Shown one piece after another: positions 60,627-64,000 of a stretch of DNA of 64,000 bases. The translations under genes and the position numbers were made by a program. Origin of the DNA: JBJGXI01 sp045635475 (lineage in GTDB: Bacteria; Bacillota; Bacilli; Bacillales; Amphibacillaceae). Location: the NCBI RefSeq assembly GCF_045635475.1, contig NZ_JBJGXI010000007.1, positions 71,691-135,690 on the forward strand, in the 5' to 3' direction. Numbering within the stretch: position 1 is the first letter of the stretch; every line of letters begins with the position of its first letter. The notes under the pieces are model-generated. The model saw nothing but the letters and a program-made list of their open reading frames with translations, was not told the DNA's origin and did not search any database.

Positions 60627-61793
60627 ATGAAAATTGCTGTAGCTGGGACAGGGTATGTTGGTTTATCCAATGCTGTCTTGTTGGCGCAACATAATGATGT
60701 AACTGCGCTTGATATTATTCAAGAGAAAGTCGATATGATCAATAGTAAAAAATCCCCGATCGTAGATAAAGAAATTGAGGACTTCCTAACAACGAAGGAA
60801 TTGAATCTTACTGCTACGACGGATAAAAATAAGGCGTTTGAGGATGCAGCATTTGTGATCATTGCAACGCCAACCGATTATGATCCAGAGAAAGATTATT
60901 TTAATACGGCAACGGTGGAAAGTGTAATCAGCGATGTTCTTGCAATAAATCCTCACGCTGTTATGGTAATAAAATCAACTGTACCTGTTGGGTATACAGA
61001 AGATGTAAGAGAAAAGTTTCAAACAGATAATATACTATTCTCACCAGAATTTCTAAGAGAAGGTAAAGCATTGTATGACAATCTATATCCTTCCCGAATC
61101 ATCGTTGGTGAAAAATCTGATAGAGCTAAAACGTTTGCTGACTTGTTAGTGCAAGGAGCTATAAAAGAGGATATTTCTGTGCTGTTCACAGATTCTACGG
61201 AAGCAGAGGCCGTTAAATTATTTTCCAACACATACTTAGCCCTACGCGTAGCTTATTTTAATGAACTAGACACCTATGCGGAAAAGAAGGGGTTAAATAC
61301 AAAAGACATCATTGAAGGTGTTGGACTAGACCCTAGGATTGGAAGTCATTACAATAACCCATCATTTGGATATGGTGGATATTGCTTACCAAAAGATACG
61401 AAGCAATTAAAAGCTAACTATAAGGATGTTCCGAACAACCTGATTGGCGCAATTGTTGATGCAAATAGTACGAGAAAGAGCTTTATTGCATCACAAATTA
61501 TTGAGAGAAATCCCAAAATTGTTGGTATCTATCGTCTTACGATGAAAACAAATTCCGATAACTTTAGAGCGTCTTCGATCCAAGGGATTATGAAGCGGAT
61601 CAAAGGTGAAGGAATTGAAGTTGTTATTTATGAGCCGGGCTTAGAAGAAGAAACGTTCTTCAATTCTAGAGTAATCAAGGATTTGGAAGAGTTTAAGCAG
61701 ATGTCTGATGTGATCGTGTCGAACAGATTAAGTGATGAATTGAGTGACGTTAAAGAGAAAGTATATACGAGAGATTTATATCAGAGAGACTGA
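60627..61793 (+). CDS. ugd: UDP-glucose 6-dehydrogenase
   Basis: Oxidises UDP-glucose twice to UDP-glucuronate for capsule or teichuronic acid. ATG at 60627 after AAAGGAG; 388 residues, the short capsule-type length. NAD fold GTGYVGLSNAVLL (about 7-19), catalytic Cys253 in YGGYCLPKDTKQL and the sugar-binding SPEFLREG. It sits between the two copies of the DUF1659-DUF2922-yvrJ trio. GtaB supplies its substrate. Confidence 0.94.
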   Translation: MKIAVAGTGYVGLSNAVLLAQHNDVTALDIIQEKVDMINSKKSPIVDKEIEDFLTTKELNLTATTDKNKAFEDAAFVIIATPTDYDPEKDYFNTATVESVISDVLAINPHAVMVIKSTVPVGYTEDVREKFQTDNILFSPEFLREGKALYDNLYPSRIIVGEKSDRAKTFADLLVQGAIKEDISVLFTDSTEAEAVKLFSNTYLALRVAYFNELDTYAEKKGLNTKDIIEGVGLDPRIGSHYNNPSFGYGGYCLPKDTKQLKANYKDVPNNLIGAIVDANSTRKSFIASQIIERNPKIVGIYRLTMKTNSDNFRASSIQGIMKRIKGEGIEVVIYEPGLEEETFFNSRVIKDLEEFKQMSDVIVSNRLSDELSDVKEKVYTRDLYQRD

Positions 61794-61803
61794 TATAATA
61801 ATC

Positions 61804-61842
61804 GGCTGCGTTTCGTTAATTAAAAACGGACGCAGCTTTTTT
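61804..61842 (+). terminator. Terminator after ugd
   Basis: GCTGCGT and ACGCAGC arms with an inner GTT/AAC extension, followed by TTTTTT. Confidence 0.88.
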
Positions 61843-61862
61843 AGTCATCAAATATATCTGTT

Positions 61863-62040
61863 TAGGTTAATTTAATGTCCCAAATATAGATGCATCAGAA
61901 CGCGGATTAATTTGGCTCCTTACCTCAATTGTCTACACCCTAAATAATTTACTTCTCCGGATCACGAATTTTATTCCGCCAAGTTAGGATTTGTCTTCTT
62001 CCCGACCATCGTAGCCAGTTACTAATAATTTAATGAGATG
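61863..62040 (-). pseudogene. Decayed fragment of an LCP-family gene
   Basis: On the minus strand the segment translates piecewise as DGRE...DPEK...II-GVD...NPRSDA, in the order seen in the intact LCP gene (DGRDGSELRKIDIDPKRH...LFIGVDD...NPRSDALV), with stops and frameshifts between. The string CCGCGTTCTGA is shared. It lies upstream of trio copy 2 in the same relative position and orientation as the intact LCP gene to copy 1. Confidence 0.78.
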
Positions 62041-62202
62041 GTTGATACTGTGATCATCTTAATAATCGTTTGAATGTGGATTAATCGGTACCATTAAACT
62101 CGAGAAAACAAAAATATGTCCGAATAACTGTGTAGTATACGGTTAAATTGCTTTAGCGAGATTTAGCGTTGTACTAATAAAGCCGAATATTAAAATAATA
62201 AG

Positions 62203-62247
62203 CACCTCCTTCAATAATGTAAACGATTATACAGTTGAAAGGAGGTG
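62203..62247 (+). promoter_or_regulatory. Anti-Shine-Dalgarno hairpin before intact DUF1659 gene
   Basis: CACCTCCTTCAA (62203-62214) can pair with TTGAAAGGAGGTG (62235-62247) with one bulged A, closing off the ribosome binding site. The loop keeps CGATTATACA, also present in copy 1. Confidence 0.6.
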
Positions 62248-62255
62248 AGGCACTT

Positions 62256-62480
62256 ATGGCAGTAGCAGAGAAAATTAATACTCGACTTCAGCTAGTATTC
62301 GAAGACGGCGTGGATGCAGAGAGCGGGGATCCAATCCTTAAATCTAAATCCTTTAACAACGTGAAAATTACAGCAACTCCGGATCAATTACTAGCAATCG
62401 CCTCTAGTTTAGTTCCGTTGCAACAACGTACGTTGCACGAAATTAAACAAAACGACAGCTCATTAATTACAGCAGAGTAA
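62256..62480 (+). CDS. DUF1659 family small protein
   Basis: 74 residues from ATG at 62256 (MAVAEKINTRLQLVFEDG), with AAGGAGGTGAGG about 8-10 bases upstream. The family pattern D...GDPILKSKSFNNVK...DQLLAIASSL...LQQRTLHEI is clear. DUF1659 and DUF2922 genes are usually adjacent; both may be small beta-rich partners. Broken homologue at 59842. Function unknown. Confidence 0.86.
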   Translation: MAVAEKINTRLQLVFEDGVDAESGDPILKSKSFNNVKITATPDQLLAIASSLVPLQQRTLHEIKQNDSSLITAE

Positions 62481-62517
62481 TCTTCGTTGATTACGTTGCG
62501 ACAAGGAGGTGAACCCT

Positions 62518-62730
62518 TTGAAAACATTGCAACTGCAATTTTTAAATGAAATGGAAAAGACAGTTACGATCTCTCTCGATAACCCAGTTGAACCTGCTGA
62601 TCCGACTGCTGTTGAGGCAGCGATGGACGACATTATTGCGCAGGATGCGTTCTTCTCTTCTGGCGGTAATTTAGTCAGTAAAAAGTTAGCACGTATTGTT
62701 GAGCGTAATGTAGAAGAGATTGAGATTTAA
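62518..62730 (+). CDS. DUF2922 family small protein, copy 2
   Basis: 70 residues from TTG at 62518, same ribosome binding site as copy 1. From the end of the DUF1659 gene through yvrJ, the two copies (60079-60530 and 62481-62932) look identical at DNA level, including the spacers. Confidence 0.85.
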   Translation: MKTLQLQFLNEMEKTVTISLDNPVEPADPTAVEAAMDDIIAQDAFFSSGGNLVSKKLARIVERNVEEIEI

Positions 62731-62734
62731 TTAG

Positions 62735-62762
62735 AAGGGAGCGTGCTGAGCGCTCCCTTTTA
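62735..62762 (+). terminator. Hairpin between DUF2922 and yvrJ, copy 2
   Basis: Same AAGGGAGCG/CGCTCCCTT stem as copy 1. Confidence 0.65.
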
Positions 62763-62794
62763 TTACATTTGGCGAAAAGGGAGGAGGGATCAGG

Positions 62795-62932
62795 TTGGAG
62801 GAAACGTGGCTAACATTAATTAAGGAAGTAGGCTTTCCGATAGCGGTCACTTTTTACTTGTTGCACCGTGTCGAAGGGAAGCTGAACACATTGATAGAAT
62901 CCATACTTGCCTTGCCTGAGAAACTGAAATAA
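62795..62932 (+). CDS. YvrJ family peptide, copy 2
   Basis: 45 residues from TTG at 62795, identical to copy 1. The similarity between copies ends exactly at the stop codon region. Followed at once by a bidirectional terminator facing corA. Confidence 0.82.
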   Translation: MEETWLTLIKEVGFPIAVTFYLLHRVEGKLNTLIESILALPEKLK

Positions 62933-62934
62933 AA

Positions 62935-62974
62935 AATAAAGCCAGCCACATTTATAGGTGTGACTGGCTTTATT
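62935..62974. terminator. Bidirectional terminator between yvrJ and corA
   Basis: AATAAAGCCAG (62935-62945) pairs with CTGGCTTTATT (62964-62974), with inner CCAC/GTG pairing. Confidence 0.82.
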
Positions 62975-63924
62975 CAACTAAACCATCCCTTCCGCTTAAA
63001 CCAAACAAACATAAGCACAGCCATCACAGCCATCGCACCGAGCACGATAAAGTAACCATACTGCCAGTTCAGTTCAGGCATGTTCGCAAAGTTCATACCG
63101 TAGATCCCAGCGATAAATGTTAGTGGTGCGAAAATGGAGGTGATAATTGTTAATACTTTCATCACTTGGTTCGTTTGGTGGGAGGTCATCGATAAATAGT
63201 TGTCGCGGATATCATTGGTTATTTCACGATTTGATGCGACCATTTCGGCAAGCTTTACCAGATGATCGTATATGTCAGCGAAATACTCACGCCGTTCGCG
63301 TATTCCTTCTAAATGATGAGAATTGAGCATGCGATAAAATAAGTCGCGAACCGGATTGATCGTATGGCGTAACGTAAGCAGCTGGTGGCGCAGATCGAAC
63401 AATTGATCTAGCAGCACATCCATCGTCTCACCGTTCGGGTTATCCTCAACTTCGCTTAGCTCGTCTTCAATTTCATATACAATCGGAAAATAATTATCAA
63501 CAACTTTGTCTAGCACCTCGTAAAAGACGCGGTAAGCATCCCATTTATCAAAATTCGTCATTTGAAGCATACGATTCCACACCTGATTAATTTCTTGGGA
63601 GTCATCAAAATGAAATGTAACGATGTAGTTTTCACCAATAAAAAAATCAATTTCTTTTTTCGAAAGATCGTTATGATTTAATGCATGTGTTACGAAAAAT
63701 GTATAATCATCATAATAATCGAGCTTAGGACGCTGCATGCTATGGATACAATCTTCAATAGCTAGCGGATGAAACTGCATCTTCGTATCTAAGTGTGTGA
63801 TTTCATTCTCTTTCGGTTGGTTAAAATCGATCCAATACCAATTGTCGGGTTGCATCTCTAGCGATTCGATTGATCGATTTGTATGTATTTTATGGTCATT
63901 CGTTATTTCCATGATTTGAATCAT
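62974..63924 (-). CDS. corA: CorA-type magnesium transporter
   Basis: 316 residues, ATG at 63924 with AGGTGAGGTG upstream. Pentameric Mg(II)/Co(II) channel. Long cytoplasmic N-terminal domain with a stalk helix (about 200-260), two C-terminal membrane helices (about 257-276 and 287-306), and the selectivity GMN motif at 276-278 (YGMNF) between them, ending in the basic KRKGW tail. The gene is complete. Confidence 0.94.
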   Translation of the reverse strand: MIQIMEITNDHKIHTNRSIESLEMQPDNWYWIDFNQPKENEITHLDTKMQFHPLAIEDCIHSMQRPKLDYYDDYTFFVTHALNHNDLSKKEIDFFIGENYIVTFHFDDSQEINQVWNRMLQMTNFDKWDAYRVFYEVLDKVVDNYFPIVYEIEDELSEVEDNPNGETMDVLLDQLFDLRHQLLTLRHTINPVRDLFYRMLNSHHLEGIRERREYFADIYDHLVKLAEMVASNREITNDIRDNYLSMTSHQTNQVMKVLTIITSIFAPLTFIAGIYGMNFANMPELNWQYGYFIVLGAMAVMAVLMFVWFKRKGWFS

Positions 63925-64000
63925 ATTTAAAACACCTCACCTAATGCTATTCCCTTTATGGTGGATTTTTAATCTGTTTGTATAGTTTTGCCCAATGTTT

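Larger units (their letters stand above)
62203..62932. repeat. Segmental duplication, copy 2 (partner at 59800-60530)
   Basis: Direct-repeat partner of copy 1, separated from it by ugd. Confidence 0.9.

Overview
This window looks like the chromosome of a low-GC, Gram-positive, endospore-forming bacterium of the Bacillaceae, probably a halotolerant genus near Gracilibacillus, Oceanobacillus or Amphibacillus. The genus is inferred. The evidence is the gene order tdk, prfA, prmC, spoIIR, ywlC, mntP, ywlE, rpiB, ywlG, glyA, upp, atp operon, ywzB, ywmB, murAA, spoIID, spoIIQ, spoIIID, mbl, fabZ, which is the oriC-proximal backbone of Bacillus subtilis, together with strong AGGAGG-type ribosome binding sites, frequent GTG/TTG starts and acidic secreted proteins.

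Layout. 1-11.3 kb is housekeeping and sporulation: translation termination (PrfA/PrmC), the sigma-E activating signal SpoIIR, tRNA t6A synthesis (YwlC), Mn efflux, the arginine phosphatase YwlE, one-carbon metabolism and uracil salvage. A dense DnaA-box cluster lies in front of ywlC, where B. subtilis also has one. 11.3-15.3 kb is an accessory insert between upp and atpI: a NERD-domain protein with zinc ribbon and HTH, flanked on both sides by arrays of a 10-bp motif in exact 21-bp register, then a Vpr-like secreted subtilase. 15.4-23.3 kb is the full atpIBEFHAGDC operon, interrupted before atpC by three structured 123-bp repeats. 23.6-27.6 kb holds ywzB, ywmB, murAA and an LD-carboxypeptidase. 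27.7-32.3 kb is a sortase-anchored GH5 endoglucanase with a divergent LacI-type regulator. 32.4-38.8 kb is spoIID, a 51-bp minisatellite, spoIIQ, a small ORF, spoIIID, mbl, an EpuA-like gene and fabZ. 39-45.6 kb holds two genes of unknown role and a TetR-adaptor-RND efflux operon.

45.6-62 kb is a surface-polysaccharide region: two TagO/WecA-type initiating transferases, an O-antigen polymerase/ligase-like protein, an Alg14/Alg13-type glycosyltransferase pair, a giant secreted glucosaminidase with 13 PA14-like modules in a (ABC)x4+A order, GtaB, an LCP ligase and a UDP-glucose dehydrogenase. Between 58.6 and 62.9 kb an ancestral block (LCP gene plus a DUF1659-DUF2922-YvrJ trio) is duplicated. 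One copy keeps the LCP gene but has a broken DUF1659 gene; the other keeps DUF1659 but only a decayed LCP fragment. CorA ends the window.

The best candidates for something undescribed are the NERD gene with its paired 21-bp arrays, an inverted pair of 22-bp arrays around a multi-stem core near 51 kb, the 51-bp hairpin minisatellite after spoIID, and anti-Shine-Dalgarno hairpins in front of the duplicated DUF1659 trio. Everything here was read by eye; no alignment, fold or database search was run.
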